Shown piece after piece: positions 46,190 through 58,599 of a stretch of 64,000 nt of DNA (the first letter of the stretch is position 1; every line of letters starts with the position of its first letter). The notes under the pieces were generated by a model. That model made no database searches, had not been told where the DNA came from, and saw nothing but the letters and a program-made list of their open reading frames with translations. The translations under genes and the position numbers were made by a program. Source of the stretch: Agriotes lineatus (lineage: Eukaryota; Arthropoda; Insecta; Coleoptera; Elateridae); the NCBI GenBank assembly GCA_940337035.1, contig CALNHX010003003.1:97597-161596 (forward strand), given 5' to 3'.

Positions 46190-47075
46190 CAAAAGCCAAA
46201 ACCCTGACAAATCAATGCTGAGTTGTAACCACTATTACTAAGAACTTGAAATTGGGGTGGAAGGTTCAATTTGTTACGCAAGGTAGTGCTAAGAAGGGAT
46301 GTTTTGAAATTCGACCCCAAAGGGGGGTGAAATGGGGTAAAATGTATTTTCACGAATTCCTCAATATCTCTTAGGTCCGATGAGATATCGACTTACCGTT
46401 TACTAGCAAAGATTGTCAATACAAATGCCTAGAAACGCGTTTCAGGATTTTTCCCTAATCAACCCTTAATGACGCGAATCTGTATTTGGGGTGAATTATA
46501 GAACCCACTGTACCTCCTGTGTTTGTTGAGTTAGAACAATTGCATTTAGACGTCTTTTTAAAATATTTAGAAGGTTTTTTTTAATATTACCCCTAAAAAG
46601 GAGAAAGTGGGGAAAATGAAAAGGGAGAGGAACTTAAAATTATTTTGATATTTCCCTTGTGGGTCCATTTTAGAATAAAATGAGGTAGAAAAGATGTTTT
46701 GTAGTCTTACCCACAAGAGGTTGAAAGGGATATTCTTCTATAATATATAGGTATGTATAAAAGATAAAGCACCGACTCAACAATGCAGAGCCGTAGTAAT
46801 CCTTGGTACCAGGAACTTGGAATTTAGTAAGAAGAGTTCTTTAATTACGTAAGGAAGTACTAGGAAAGGAGTTTTCGAAATTCCATCGCTAAAGGGAAGA
46901 AAAGGGGTAAATTGTCTTTTCACGAATGTCCCAATATCTCTAAGGGCCAATAATATATCGATTTGGTTTTTACTTAGAAAGGTTACCCATACAAGTTCCT
47001 AAAAACGTAATTCAGGATTGTACATGGATCAACTCCTAAATGTGCGAATTTGGATTCAGGGGTGAATTATAGAAC
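46190..47075. repeat. Two diverged direct copies of a repeat
   Basis: The segments near 46190-46510 and 46785-47075 share ordered words: AAGAACTTG or GGAACTTGGAAT, AAGGAAGT, a TTTTCACGAAT block, CAATATCTCT, and GGTGAATTATAGAACC at the end. The repeat period is about 565 bases. Non-coding interspersed repeat of unknown class. Confidence 0.6.
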
Positions 47076-47574
47076 CTTTCGTCATAGGCATAAGGCGTAA
47101 CTTGGGAGGGGCAAGGAGAGCGGTGGCCCTCACAAAATTTTGACTTTTAAGTGCAAATGCTGCATTCTTTTGCAATGTAGATTTAAAAATTTTGTGGAGT
47201 CTTGAGGAAACGGGATTAATTTGATGTAGTGTTTTTTGGTAGGCTTTAATTTCGATTAAAGATTCGTATAGATGTAAATTTCCAGGTTTAACGGGGTAAA
47301 GTTATTTTAAACTCTTTTTAACTGTTATTTGTAATACAAATAGGTTTTTTTGATATGAGTTGTAAAGCGGATAAAAGATCATCATTATCTATTAAAGATA
47401 AATGTAATGGTTGGTTTTGGGCGAATGTCAGAGAGGTTTCTAGGTCTGTACAAGGTAAAATGAATAACTCGAGCCATTAAATTGATTGATCAAGAATGGC
47501 ATAGGTACCTAAAATTGTTGAATCGTCACGTTACTGTAGACGAAAATCCAGGTAAGGGCGTAGAGGGTGAGTTT

Positions 47575-48246
47575 CTTGAAAATGGTATCAGGTCATTAGC
47601 CTGTCTCTTAATTGTTGTATGGTTGGATTTATTTCGCAGATCGTACGTGTCGTGTTCATGCACTTTTTCTACTACGTACGGTTCTGCAAAATGTGGTTCT
47701 TTTTTATTTCCAGAATTTGTCTTAACATATACTTGATCATTTACTTTAAAAGTATGTGTTCTACGGGGTTTGTTAATTCTACTATGTTTTGTTTTTTTTT
47801 TGTTTGGTTTTGTTTGGCTTGGAGGTCATTGTATAGGTGTTTTATTTTTTACTTATGGTCGGTAACATAGTTTCCATAAAAAGTTATATTCAAGATCAAA
47901 GGGATTTTGACTTTCGGTATGACCGAATAAAATTTCAAAAGGAGTATAATTTAAATTTGAGTGAATAGAATGATTATAGGCTAAAATACAATATTGAATC
48001 TTTATAGTTCTGGGTATGTTTTCGAATAATCGGTAATATTCGAGAATTGTGGAATGAAGTAGTTCTACTATAGAATTCGATTGGTAATTATAACGGGTTG
48101 TTACATGTAGCTTAATTTAATGTAAATCTACAAAACTTTTAAAAGGTTGTTTATTAAATTCATCATCGACGACTAAGGTGTCTCGTGCGATGAAAGTAGT
48201 TATGAAGTTAAATATTTTTTCTGTTATGTCTATAAGGTTACTTGAC
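47575..48246 (-). pseudogene. Gypsy integrase, C-terminal part
   Basis: Minus-strand Ty3/Gypsy (errantivirus-like) integrase: SIVELLHSTILEYYR and CILAYNHSIHSNLNYTPFEI with LFGHTESQNPFD (end of the catalytic core), then RRTHTFKVNDQVYVK, FAEPYVVEKVHEHDTYDL and KRQANDLIPF (C-terminal domain). Frame changes near 47880 and 48115 and the insertion at 48247 break it. It is a different Gypsy lineage from the one at 15.3-19.6 kb. Flanking LTRs were not found. Confidence 0.82.
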
Positions 48247-48259
48247 TCTAAATGGTATG

Positions 48260-48576
48260 TAACAAACGACTTCCGGGATTGGACCGTGTCATGATTGAGA
48301 TCGAAGAACTCAACGTTTCGCCCACTTTCGTAAGGGGCTTCATCAGGAGGAAAAGCGCTTTTCTTCTTCCGATAGTCAGTCGAGTTTCGCCTCTGACGTG
48401 GTTCACACGTTGAGTTACCGTGCTCTTTTGCTTTTTTCCTCCTGATGAAGCCCCTTACGAAAGTGGGCGAAACGTTGAGTTCTTCGATCTCAATCATGAC
48501 ACGGTCCAATCCCGGAAGTCGTTTGTTACTTAATGACAATGGCCGTGAAAGCCTCAAAAATCATCTAAATGGTATG
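48260..48576. mobile_element. Penelope-like inverted insertion in integrase
   Basis: Flanked by a 13-bp direct repeat TCTAAATGGTATG (48247-48259 and 48564-48576). It consists of 96-bp perfect or near-perfect inverted arms (48259-48354 and 48434-48529) around an 80-bp centre, plus a 34-base tail containing GGCCGTGAAAGCC. Each arm has CCTGATGAAGCCCC then GGGCGAAACGTTGAG, resembling the hammerhead ribozyme core carried by Penelope-like elements. Long, variable target duplications and inverted end pieces also fit that class. Assignment is by pattern recall, not alignment. Confidence 0.5.
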
Positions 48577-48645
48577 CTTGTGCGAAATTCGAAAAAGCAT
48601 CTATTATAGTAAGGTAGTTTTGTCCTATTGAAATATACGATAACC
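48577..48645 (-). pseudogene. Gypsy integrase, start of catalytic core
   Basis: Reads YISIGQNYLTIIDAFSNFAQ, the first-Asp motif of a Ty3/Gypsy integrase core (TIIDxFSKF type). It continues into 48246 and below once the 317-base insertion is removed. Upstream (48650-48904) an open frame continues on the minus strand but shows no recognisable HHCC motif and may be unrelated. Confidence 0.75.
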
Positions 48646-48904
48646 CCTTATTCAATATAATAATTATTAACCGATACAATGACACAATGTCCCCAGTGCT
48701 AATACAAACTAAATGATTCTCTGTCACCGAAAGGAGTAGCTTGGGAGTATACGCTCGTAACAGCTCGGGCCGCAGATGGGGTGGGTTCCAAAGAACAATA
48801 CGATTACCTGATATTGCAGGTTCCGAAAGGGCGTCATGCCGTTGTCCAGCATCGGTAATAATACTCCCTGATGAAACTTGCAACGGCGAACCTAAATAGC
48901 TCAA

Positions 48905-50356
48905 TAAAAACAGACTCGATGCAGCAGTAAATAAAAAAGCCAGAGGACATTACTTCACATATAATGGCAACAGTGGCTCAACAAAATTTGATGCAGCCTG
49001 TACATAAGATAATGAACAAATATGCAATTCAGTTAAAAATACAACCCGATTTAATATAAATACATAAGAAAATGTAGTTAGGATTTTACTTTAATAAGGG
49101 CCCCAATTTTAATTAATAAAGTTAAGCAAAAAGAACATAAGTAGGTATGTAAATACAGGACATAAAATTAAGTTCTCAAACGCCGTGTTATGCTACACAC
49201 CAAGTGAATGAGCAACCGCAACCGCTGCTCTTTTGTTAAGCGCGATCTATACCTGGGGGAGGACCTTATTAGACAGATCTGTTTAAAATCTGCGCTTCCA
49301 GTAGCCAATATGCTTGTTATTGGGCCGAACGTGTGACAGTTTTAACTACGTTCAAGTCACAGTAAGAACCATAAAAATTTAAATGTTTAAACACAGTTGA
49401 CCGTGTCAAATAAGCAAGAATGGAACCTTCCATAAAGCCAAATCTAGTTTACAATATAACCCATAAAATTAAAATGATTAAACACAGTTGACCGTGTCGA
49501 CTAAGCAAGAGTGAATTCTTCCATAAACCAAAATCTAGTTTACAATATAAACCATAAAATTTAAAAGATTAAATTTCAAATAAACTAGCCGCATCACTTG
49601 GATACTTCAAAAATAAGTTTGTAAGAAACATCTAATTTTTTCCACTAAACAGTTAAATTAAATTTACGAGCAACAGTGTTGCAGTCGGTGTCTCGACGCT
49701 ACAATTAAATGCATAACGGAACATTATAATCGACGATAAATTCCCAAGTAAATCCCTTGAATTACGCAATTCGTGAACGAGGTGAGCGATGCTAAGAAAT
49801 TCATCTGCACTCTTGAATTCGACGGCAGAAGGGCGGCACAAAAAAGTACATAATAATTTACAGCACCTTAATTCGACTATAGGTACCATGGTGCGGTAAC
49901 AAAGCCGGGAGCCTCTTCAGCGAGCTGCAACCTGGCAAGTGAATTCCAGCATGAACCAAGACTTTGACGAGGGTGGAAACTAGGTCGTGGTCTATTTAAC
50001 CCCGTTCAGGGAAGTTCCCATAACATCCAGCGGTTCCTCAGCAATTTGCACGTAAATTCGACTATGGAAAACCGGCACACAAGTCACCGACCCACAAGAA
50101 TTCGGCGCATCGAGAGCCCGAACCTCAAAAAACGATACCCGAAAATCTCCGGTGAAAAGTTCACAGCTCAAAACTTTGAATTGCCTAATTCCAGGCACCA
50201 GAAAGTTGCTAAAATCGAAATGTAACAATATCTGCGTGCAGAGTATGGAGTGGTTGATTCTGAGTAGGCGTTGAATTTAAAGGTTGTTTTATTGGTCGTC
50301 TATTATACTTTTGTTTCTTGAAAATTTGGCAATTATCAGCTATAATTTACCAAAGG
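48905..50356. other. No gene; contains a 92-bp tandem repeat
   Basis: AT-rich. Apart from the tandem repeat at 49369-49575 nothing is recognised. Open frames near 49653 and 49992 on the minus strand have no known domain. Confidence 0.45.
49369..49575. repeat. 91-92 bp tandem repeat, 2.3 copies
   Basis: Units start CCATAAAA at 49369, 49461 and 49552 and share AAACACAGTTGACCGTGTC and AATCTAGTTTACAATATAA. The third copy is partial. Confidence 0.9.
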
Positions 50357-50503
50357 CAGTGATAATCACCCGCAATAATTTTGACAAATAACAACCCGAA
50401 AGTGCGTTGCCTAGAAATAACATGAGGCAAAGCCGAGGGTTATTTCTTAAAGGTAACGCACTTGAGGGATATTATTTGTCAAAATTATAAGGCTTTATCA
50501 CTG
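50357..50503. mobile_element. Small foldback MITE
   Basis: 147 bases with ends CAGTGATAA and TTTATCACTG and long internal complementarity (AATTTTGACAAATAA with TTATTTGTCAAAATT; GAAATAAC with GTTATTTC). Non-coding, transcript would form one long hairpin. Confidence 0.7.
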
Positions 50504-52336
50504 GCCGCGGTGAATTCGGAATGATTAAGTTCTTCAATAAAATAATAATTTTTACCGAAACGAGAAGTCATTTTCCTGACTATTTCCCGCATGTCTTATT
50601 ATCCAATCAAATGATATAATTTTTCTAAATTCAACCAATCACGTGTTTTTATAGTGGCAAAAAATCAAAATTTTCCTTTGGGATTTTATCAGTTAAGTGT
50701 GATCTGATTTGTCAAACTGACTCACGTGATTGAAAATAATCAAATTGGATTGGTCTGGAATATATGTAAAAACTTATCTATATAATTTTCAAGAAGACTG
50801 TACTAAGAAATAACTCGCGTTTCGAAGCGGACCGTTAAAAGTTGATAAATATGGCGATGGTCATGTACTATTATCCATTCACAAAACTCGGGAACTGTCA
50901 ATGTCAAATATGTGTAACTGGAAATTCGAACCATGTTTTAACAATTAATAACACACTTGAACTATACTCCATTTGATTAACAACCGTAAACTGACTTTTA
51001 ACCGCGATTACAGGTTAAATTAGCTCGCTTCCAACTCTCGAACGGCAGCGAAAACGAACGAAAATGGCCAAAGATAGTACACGCTGTCGACAGCGCCGCG
51101 ACGGCTATCCCCGGCATTGGGGCCGCTTTTATATAAGCCGTCATAGCAAGTTACATCTTCTTGATAATTTTTAATATCGTCCAGAATTTCTCTGTGGTTA
51201 CTTTTATTTTCGTGGTAATTTTGAATTTGGCTAATTCTTTCATCTTTGTCTATTCTATATACAGTGAAAATTCATGAACTGCGAACACGAGTAAATCAAG
51301 GCAAATTTACGATTGCCCAAAAACACGCCAAGACCGATGGACAGTCGGTCTAAAAGTTACTCTGATATTAATCCACGGGTCGTGTGCGTTGATTGTTTAA
51401 GTACTTGTTCGACACAGACGAGGCATCCACGTATAGTGTAATTTTTGTTAATTAATTATTATATCACAGATATAATGTATGAGGTACTGTGTTATTCTGT
51501 GATTAATTCAGGTGAAAAACAGGATTTTTAGAGATTAACAGTAAAGTAAAAAAAGGTAGTTCACAAAGTAAAACGCATTCTGAAGAAAGAAATAATTTCT
51601 TCCGAACAAACGAACTCATAGTAAAAGAAGGATGTAAACAAAAGTAAAACAATTTTTATTTCAAACAACAAAATTCAAGAAGTTTAAATTAGCTCGTGTT
51701 TAAAGAACCTGCCTTCTTGCGCTAAGCAATATCCTAAGCCTAAGCGATCATAGAAACTTCTCCGCACATTAGCCAACGTATTAGTGCTAGTACTCTGAAC
51801 TACCCCTTTAATTTTTAAACTCAGTTCTTCAAATCGTTAGTTGTAGTGGAAACGACTTTCCAGAGGAAGTTTTCGGCATTTCTATCACAGTTTAACAAAA
51901 TTCCATACTTCTGAAATGGCCATCGGGAAGAATATCGTAGCTAAATCTACTAGTTCTGCAATTTATTTAAATGAATAATCTGGATAGTCATTAGCGGTAA
52001 TACAAACCTCTTTTAAATTCCTGTCATCGTTGGGAACATGTGCTTTTGGGGAGAAACATATCCAAAGTTTTCAAAATTTTAAATAACTCAAGGTATCATT
52101 GATAACGATGAATAACGCCTATTTCCAAATGTGAAAGAATTTTGAATTTCCCGGACCGTTGGGCCCTAATAATACCATTTTACAATTTGCACTGTTCCTT
52201 TGCTTCGTATTTATCGATTTTAAGATAGAAATGACAGCCGATATTAACTACAGACAAAATACGCGAACTGTCAAAGTCCAATTTTCGGCATTTGTAAATT
52301 CGACATATCGTCTGCCATGTTCGTAGTAAAGAAAAT
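50504..52336. other. No gene identified
   Basis: AT-rich sequence with a CpG-containing patch near 51040-51130. No coding domain or complete element recognised. Confidence 0.45.
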
Positions 52337-52639
52337 CTCTCTGTATATATAAAAATCAAACGCCGTGTGTTAGTAACGCAAAAACTCGAGAACGACTTTC
52401 CCGATTTGGATGATTTTTTTTTGTTTTGTTCGTCTTACTCCCGAGGTGGTTTAGCAGAAAATAAAATTCGGAAAAATCCAAAGGGAAAGCCGAAAAATTG
52501 GAAAATATTGAAAGTGTGTTTTTCTATACACTGTGCGACTTTCTATTTGCAGTCATACTTTTATGATTTGGTGCTTAATGGTTTGAAGGGTTTTCCCCAT
52601 CATGTCATAATCCAAAACAACGTTTGCCGGACCAGCTAG
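52337..52639 (+). mobile_element. Helitron-like non-autonomous element
   Basis: Starts TCTCTCTGTATATATAAAAA and ends GCCGGACCAGCTAG followed by T, matching the 5' TC and 3' CTAG(T) ends of insect Helitrons, preceded by A and followed by T as for A/T insertion. No TIR, no target duplication, and the 3' hairpin is weak. No coding for Rep/helicase. Confidence 0.45.
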
Positions 52640-53085
52640 TCTAAAATATATGTAACTTGAGTGAGGCATCTAAAAAATGTGGGGGTATTATTAGATATCA
52701 AAATAATGTAGGTAGGTAGTTTGAAAATTTCTTAGATAAATCGTCAGTGGGAAAGTAACAATAATAGTTCATTTTAGGCAAACAATGTTCGATTAGTATT
52801 TCATTAAACTTATCATGCATGTTGAATTGATTGATATAAATTTGTATCGATTGATTTCCGTCGATATTTGTTGTCTTTATTCGTTTTGAATTGGGTTTTC
52901 CGCTTATGTATTGTATCTGATTCTGATGTTTGCGGATTTTGGATATTTTGCTGTGATATATTTTCGTCACTTTATGTATCCAAATTAATATGTAGTAGGA
53001 ATGTCAAAGAGGTCAGTGAGGTTATGTGTATCCGGTATATTTGTCAGAATTTTGCAGAATATCGTCTATGTCGTTTATAATGTCA
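52640..53085. other. No gene seen
   Basis: AT-rich. The minus-strand open frame 52698-52970 has no recognisable domain. Confidence 0.45.
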
Positions 53086-54092
53086 TCCGTTACGGCTACT
53101 TTATTTATTTTACCGGGAAGGCACGAAAAAACGAATAATAATGGGGAACGACTAATCAATCTTGTGGCAAAAAATAATCTTGTTCTAAAAAGTACCATAC
53201 ATAAAAGGAAGAACATATACCGGGTGTCCGTTCTCAAACTCAAACATAGGAATCTAACATTGCATTGAACGTTTTTGCTGACTCCTGCTCGCCAATTCAA
53301 CACACAGGAAAGGTAATGGTATCAATAGAAAGATAAAATTATTCCAAATTATAATGATACTAGTAATAATAATATTTACTGATATAGTATAGAAATAATG
53401 TTGATTGCCTATGTTCGACTTTGAGAGTGGAGTATAAACAAACCTGGTGTTCCCCCGATGGAAAAAGTAGGAATCGGATAGATCATGTTCTGAACTCGAA
53501 AAGGCAGGTAAATGCTATTAAAAATGTAAGATAGTGCAGAGGAACATCTGTTGGATCGGATCATTTTCTGAATAGAATAACAACAACGCAACTCAAACCA
53601 ACTTTCACAACAAACCATCAAAAGGCAAAAATGAGTTTAACAGAAGCTATAAAGAAGGAAGAAACAAACGAAAAATATGTAGACATGTTACAACAGAAGC
53701 TAACAAATAATAGTAAAAAAGAAGAGGAATGGAAATTTCTAAAGACAACCTTATTAGATGGTAAGAAAATAATCGAGCAAAAAGTAGAAAATCAAAACAA
53801 AGATTGGTTCAATCAGGAATGCAAAGAAGCAATTGAAGAGGGCAGAACAGCGAAAATACAATCGCTACAACAAACTACTGAAGCAGAACGCCAATATAAA
53901 ACAGCGAAAAACAAAATCAAAACAGTATGTAAGAAAGAAAAGAGGGGCAAAATCAAAGAAATAGAAACGCTGCAAGAATCATATACAATTACCAACAAAA
54001 AAACGTTTTATAAAATGGTAAAACAGCAAAGGAAAGGATACCAAGAGGAAACAATAGGGTTAACAAATGAAGAAGAGCTGTTGCGACGCAGG
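53086..54092 (+). pseudogene. LINE endonuclease end and linker
   Basis: Remnant of an APE-type non-LTR ORF2. GRHEKTNNNGERLINLVAKN and KSTIHKRKNIY are late endonuclease blocks. After a MITE-like interruption, TWCSPDGKSRNRIDHVL follows, and GSDHFL carries the catalytic SDH motif. A stop lies at about 53529. The charged linker (QNKDWFNQECKEAIEEGRTA, YKTAKNKIKTVCKKEKRG) is open from 53631 and ends just before the RT with TNEEELL. The RT is missing. Order and spacing match the LINE family with the WYGHIxRM tail at 22.4 and 57.5 kb. Confidence 0.82.
53218..53433. mobile_element. MITE-like insertion in LINE endonuclease
   Basis: About 215 bases separating two endonuclease blocks that should be adjacent (NIY and TWCSPDG). 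The ends are imperfectly inverted: TCTCAAACTCAAACATAGG and CCTATGTTCGACTTTGAGAG. The target duplication is not clear. Confidence 0.6.
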
Positions 54093-55404
54093 ATAGAAGG
54101 GTTGGCCTTACCTGGTGGCGAAAGTTGTATTTGATATTTTGCCGGCTGGTAAATATCGGCCATATTAAGCTAACTCGCCGAGAAGGGTCGGGGTTCCAGC
54201 TACGCTGAAAAAGAAAACTGACGGAGAGGGAGCCAGGTCCTCGACTTCGATAAATCCTTGAGTCGGACCTCCTAAAGGTATAGGATAAATCCAACAAATC
54301 AAATTAGCAAAAAGAAAAAACCAACAACATATAACGGCATTTATTAAATATTTGGTGCTTTAGTGCAAACACGCAAATCTAAAGATACATATATACATAA
54401 CCGACAAGTGTACATAAAATAAGCAAAATGAAAGAAAACAAAGCAAGCTTTAAGCTACCACAACATCTATCACAACTCAAATTTTGACCAAGCAGGTACG
54501 AAGCAGGTACAATAATTATCACGGGCGACCAGGAAGTATGCTTGGTGTTGATATCAGGTTACTTCAACAAGAGAAGAGAACTAAATAACGACTGGAAAGA
54601 GAAGATACAAGAAGAAAACGAACTTATGAAGATATGGAAAATTTAAGTAAGTATATGTAATTGTTTACTTCACGTCACAAATGATATTATGGAAAGAAGT
54701 ATTAAACTGATCCAAGAATATAATAGCTTAATTGCCAAAACAGAGAACCAAAACCAGTACTTGCTACAAGTTGTTAGTGATTATCGGCGTCAATAACCGG
54801 ATTCCAGTAATAATGCTTCTTTAGTAACAAAAAAGTAACCACTATGATATGTATTTCATTATTTTACATATAGGTAACTTGCTATTAGTATTTGTTTTAT
54901 TCTTAAGTTTGTAAATATATATTTTTTAAATTTATGTAACTTCAGTAATTCTTTAATATTGTTCGTTTTATTTAATTTGTAAATAAATATATTTGCTTAA
55001 TTCAATTATATTTTTAATTATTAATATAAAAAAGCAATTTTTCATGAATTTTTACCTTTTTCTAATACTTAACACATATTTTTTAAAATTCCCACAAATT
55101 TTCGAATAAATTGCATGTAACTAAATTTGTAGCAAATCAAATTTCCTTTTATTTGTGTCATTATCAAAATTTCGATACGACTTACTGTTTGCGAGATATT
55201 AATTGATAATAAGTGAATTACGTTAAAATCTGCAATTTGGAAACTTCCGGGGCTCGGTGGCCCGTGTTAATATTATTCGATTGGGCTCAAATTTTTTATA
55301 GGTGTGTTTTTCGGCATTAGAGCCACTTTAGGGGGTGCGACCAAACAAATTCGAAAAAGTTTTTTCCACTAAGTATAACGTAGAACCACTCTACTACATA
55401 CATA
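54093..55404. other. No gene seen
   Basis: 54.1-54.3 kb is a GC-richer block that replaces the expected LINE reverse transcriptase. The rest is AT-rich without recognised features. Confidence 0.45.
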
Positions 55405-56176
55405 TAGGGTTATTCAATTTTGATGCTCACCAATGGGATTTCGATAACCGTAAAGAGATACAGGGTTAGTTAAATTGGGCCAAAGTTGCAGATTCTAATG
55501 CTGAATAATATTCAAAAGAGAAATTGAACATAGCCTTAGTTTTTTATTTATGTGCAACAAACACAAAGTTCAAATATGATTTTATATTTTCCTTTATTTT
55601 CATAATTTTGGAGAGTTTGTTCCTAACTTTCTTATTTTAAGTGCACATAAAGGATGGTTATGGGCGTATAGCATTATTATGAAGAGATTACTCCCTTCAA
55701 CGATATAAGGTTTTCTACCCTTATTCTCATAAATAACCAAGATTTGTGAGAAAGATTTCATTTGTTTTCCGATTAAACATCTTCACATATCTCAGTTATT
55801 TATGAAAATAAGGGTAGCACACCTTATATCAAGGAAAAGTAGAAAACAATCTCTTTTGAATTGTGTCATAGTCCGCCTTGGTGTACCTTTAAAATAAGAA
55901 AGTTAGTACCAATATTTTGTAAATTATGAAAACAAGTGAAAATCACATTTGAATTCCCTTTTAAAAAGTGTTGCAATAATGTCAGTGTTGTTCTTAGTAA
56001 CATAATAATCAATGTATAATAAAAACAAAAAAAAAACACTAATTTTCGTGTTTTGAACATAACTCAAAAACTAAGGCGGGTAAGTCCAATTTTTTAAAAT
56101 TATTATTCAGCATTAGAATCTGCGACTTTACCCTAATTAAAATCCCAATGGTGAGCATCGAAATTGAATAACCCTG
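55405..56176. mobile_element. Foldback element, 772 bp
   Basis: Ends TAGGGTTATTCAATTTTGAT and the complement of CAGGGTTATTCAATTTCGAT, with TA at 55403-55404 and 56177-56178. Complementarity continues deep into the element (GCTCACCAATGGGAT, TTCTTATTTTAA, CCTTATATCA), so most of it would fold into one long hairpin. No protein. Confidence 0.78.
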
Positions 56177-57476
56177 TATATAAAATTGAATGTATGTTTG
56201 TATGTCCAAAAATGCTGGCCACTTCCAGACGAAGTAGATAACTACTTGATATTTTGTACAATTATAGGCTTTAGGGGCCCAATAGAAGAAAAAATTATAA
56301 AAATGTCACCCCTAACATCGCCTAGGGGTGACAAATTATAGTAGCCTAGCAACCAGTAAGACAAATGTCTCATTTAATAAAACAAAAAAGACCGTTTTTC
56401 AAATAGAACGCGTATTAAATAAAAACAATAATATTGTTTAAAATCACGTGATTGAAATTCTGTTCTTGACCTGACATAACCATTCCAAACATATAACTTT
56501 AATAACTCTTTTCTCTATCTCTTACGGTTTGGCTGCTGAAACAGCGTTCCGGACGGACCAGCGTCCCGGACGGACGGAAATCACGTGATTTCTCGAAAAC
56601 CGGAAGTGTCACGTGACTGAAATTCGGTTCCTGACCTGACATGACTATTCCAAACATCCCCCAACCCCTTAGCCGATTAAGGTTGAAGTAAGGGAGTAAG
56701 ATTACATTTATTACAGTTTATAAGTTTTGGGATTTTAATAAAGGAAAACAAATGAACTTGAAATTACCAAAATCATCCCTCAGCCCCTTGAAATACAAAA
56801 TTTACTTGCGTCATATAAAATACCTCGATAGTAAAATTGGAGTTGAAGCCCATATTACTCAATACTGCTTGTGTCATCAACTTGCAATCCTAATCCTCTC
56901 TAATGAGTGGGCTAAATACCTTCAACTATGTTAGTTAGCAAGTTCACAATCTAGATACTGCCCTTCGTACTTTGCTTATGCTGTCTTGGCAATTTTTATG
57001 AAAGCACAAAATCTTATTTTTGTGTAAAATGTTTTCAGTGACTTTTAAATGTTTAATTAAACTGCTGCAAAGTAGCAGTGACAAAATACACCATCTAAAT
57101 TGTTTTACGTTACATAAAAAGTCCAAATTTGTAGTATTCAATGTCATAATATATGACGTAATTTACTTTCCGAATGTCTCTCAATATTAATTTGGTATTG
57201 TCATGGGTAAAGAAAAAGAAAGGAAATTACGCCAATATGTTTAAAACACTGCAAAGAACGCGAATCATTACTAAACCAAAAATACATTTTTTATATTCTA
57301 ATATAATGTTTAGTGATTATTATTTATTAAACTTACAATAATACAGAAAAATACGTATTGAGTTATTCCATTATAAATCTTTTACTAAACTTAAAAGCAT
57401 TCGTTTGCTCTACACGAACTCGAATTTTGCGCTATTTATCTGTATGATCTGTATGACAGAACGATGTATAGAAAAT
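56177..57476. other. No gene; short direct duplication
   Basis: Two related segments near 56442-56495 and 56608-56660 share CACGTGA-TGAAATTC, TTC-TGACCTGACAT and ATTCCAAACAT, with a GGACGGACGGAAAT stretch between. AT-rich otherwise. Confidence 0.5.
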
Positions 57477-57940
57477 CAGAGCTTAAAACAAAAACAAAAC
57501 TTCAGGTATACAAAATAATAGTAATCCCAACAATATATGCGAGTGAATGCTGGCCATTACAAAAGAAACACAAAGAGAAACTAACAGCAGCAAAATGAAA
57601 CATCTCAGGGGAATAGCAGGGAAGACGAAAATGGACAGGATCCGAAATGAAAAAATTAGAGAAGATCTGAAACAGAAGTCAATAAACGAGGTAGTAGGCG
57701 TGAAGCAACTGAAATGGTTCAGACATATCCACAGAATGGATGAAGACAGAACAGTGAAGAAAGTAATACAGACGAGAGGAATAGAAAAGAGAAGAGCAGG
57801 AAGACCGAGGAAAAACTGGTTGGGCAGAATAGAAGATCTGGGGAGGGAGAGAGGCAAGCCAATGGAGGAAATGATAAGGATCGCAGAGGACAGGAAAGAA
57901 TGGAATAAATGGTTGGAGTCCACATCCAACGCCCACTAAA
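57477..57940 (+). pseudogene. LINE ORF2 C-terminus
   Basis: Reads KTKLQVYKIIVIPTIYASEC, a one-base shift near 57594, then KHLRGIAGKTKMDRIRNEKI, FRHIHRMDEDRTVKK, RRAGRPRKNWLGRIEDL and IAEDRKEWNKWL. This matches, block for block, the C-terminus of the nested LINE at 23.2-23.9 kb, so it is the same family and 5'-truncated within the thumb region. The tail is an A/G-rich GAAGAAAGAAAGAAG. Confidence 0.85.
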
Positions 57941-58590
57941 AGGGCATAAGGATATAGAAGAAAGAAAGAAGATCGGTATGATAATTTGAGATACCGGCTA
58001 TGGATTTGTAACAGAACTACCAACCTCTATGTTGAACAGTTAAAATGTTTAAAAGCTGTGTTTGGCAACCGCTTAAGCTCTTAGGTAAAGCGGGTTGTCT
58101 ATGCAAACAATTGTAAGAAGCAGACTGGCAAATACATTTGTCCGTGATAGTACACAGAGCTGTTCAAACACACAAAAATTCAGTGTAAGTTGATTGCAAA
58201 TCGACAACAATTAATAAATCCACTCAGGTAAATAATCAAAACCAATGCAATTTAACAAACTAAGTCTGCGTGATACTTCTATTCGATTGACGCATTTAAT
58301 GTTTATGGATGACATTAAAATATACTGCAGTAGGTACTTCTCAACATTTAAAAAATTAACGCATAATTGACGCTAACAACTTATTTTTATATTAAATAGC
58401 TTCTGTTTTTGCCACGCAACTTGAATTTTATTCTATCACACCTTGAAGTTCGTGCCTTTCCAACACAGACAAGTTTACAAAGTTTTAATACAACAATTAA
58501 TAAATCCAGTCAGGTGATCAAAACCAATACAATTTAACGAACTAAGTCTGCTTGATACTTCTATTCGTACTCGTTTCGAGTTATTCATTG
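57941..58590. other. No gene seen
   Basis: AT-rich. Contains two related words (AATTAATAAATCCACTCAGG near 58209 and AATTAATAAATCCAGTCAGG near 58494, each followed by a similar stretch), a diverged direct repeat about 285 bases apart. Confidence 0.5.
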
Positions 58591-58599
58591 GACAGATAC

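Noticed and set aside
48650..48904. Env or integrase N-terminus upstream of the second Gypsy integrase
   Set aside because: The minus-strand frame is open but has no HHCC zinc motif and no fusion or membrane features.
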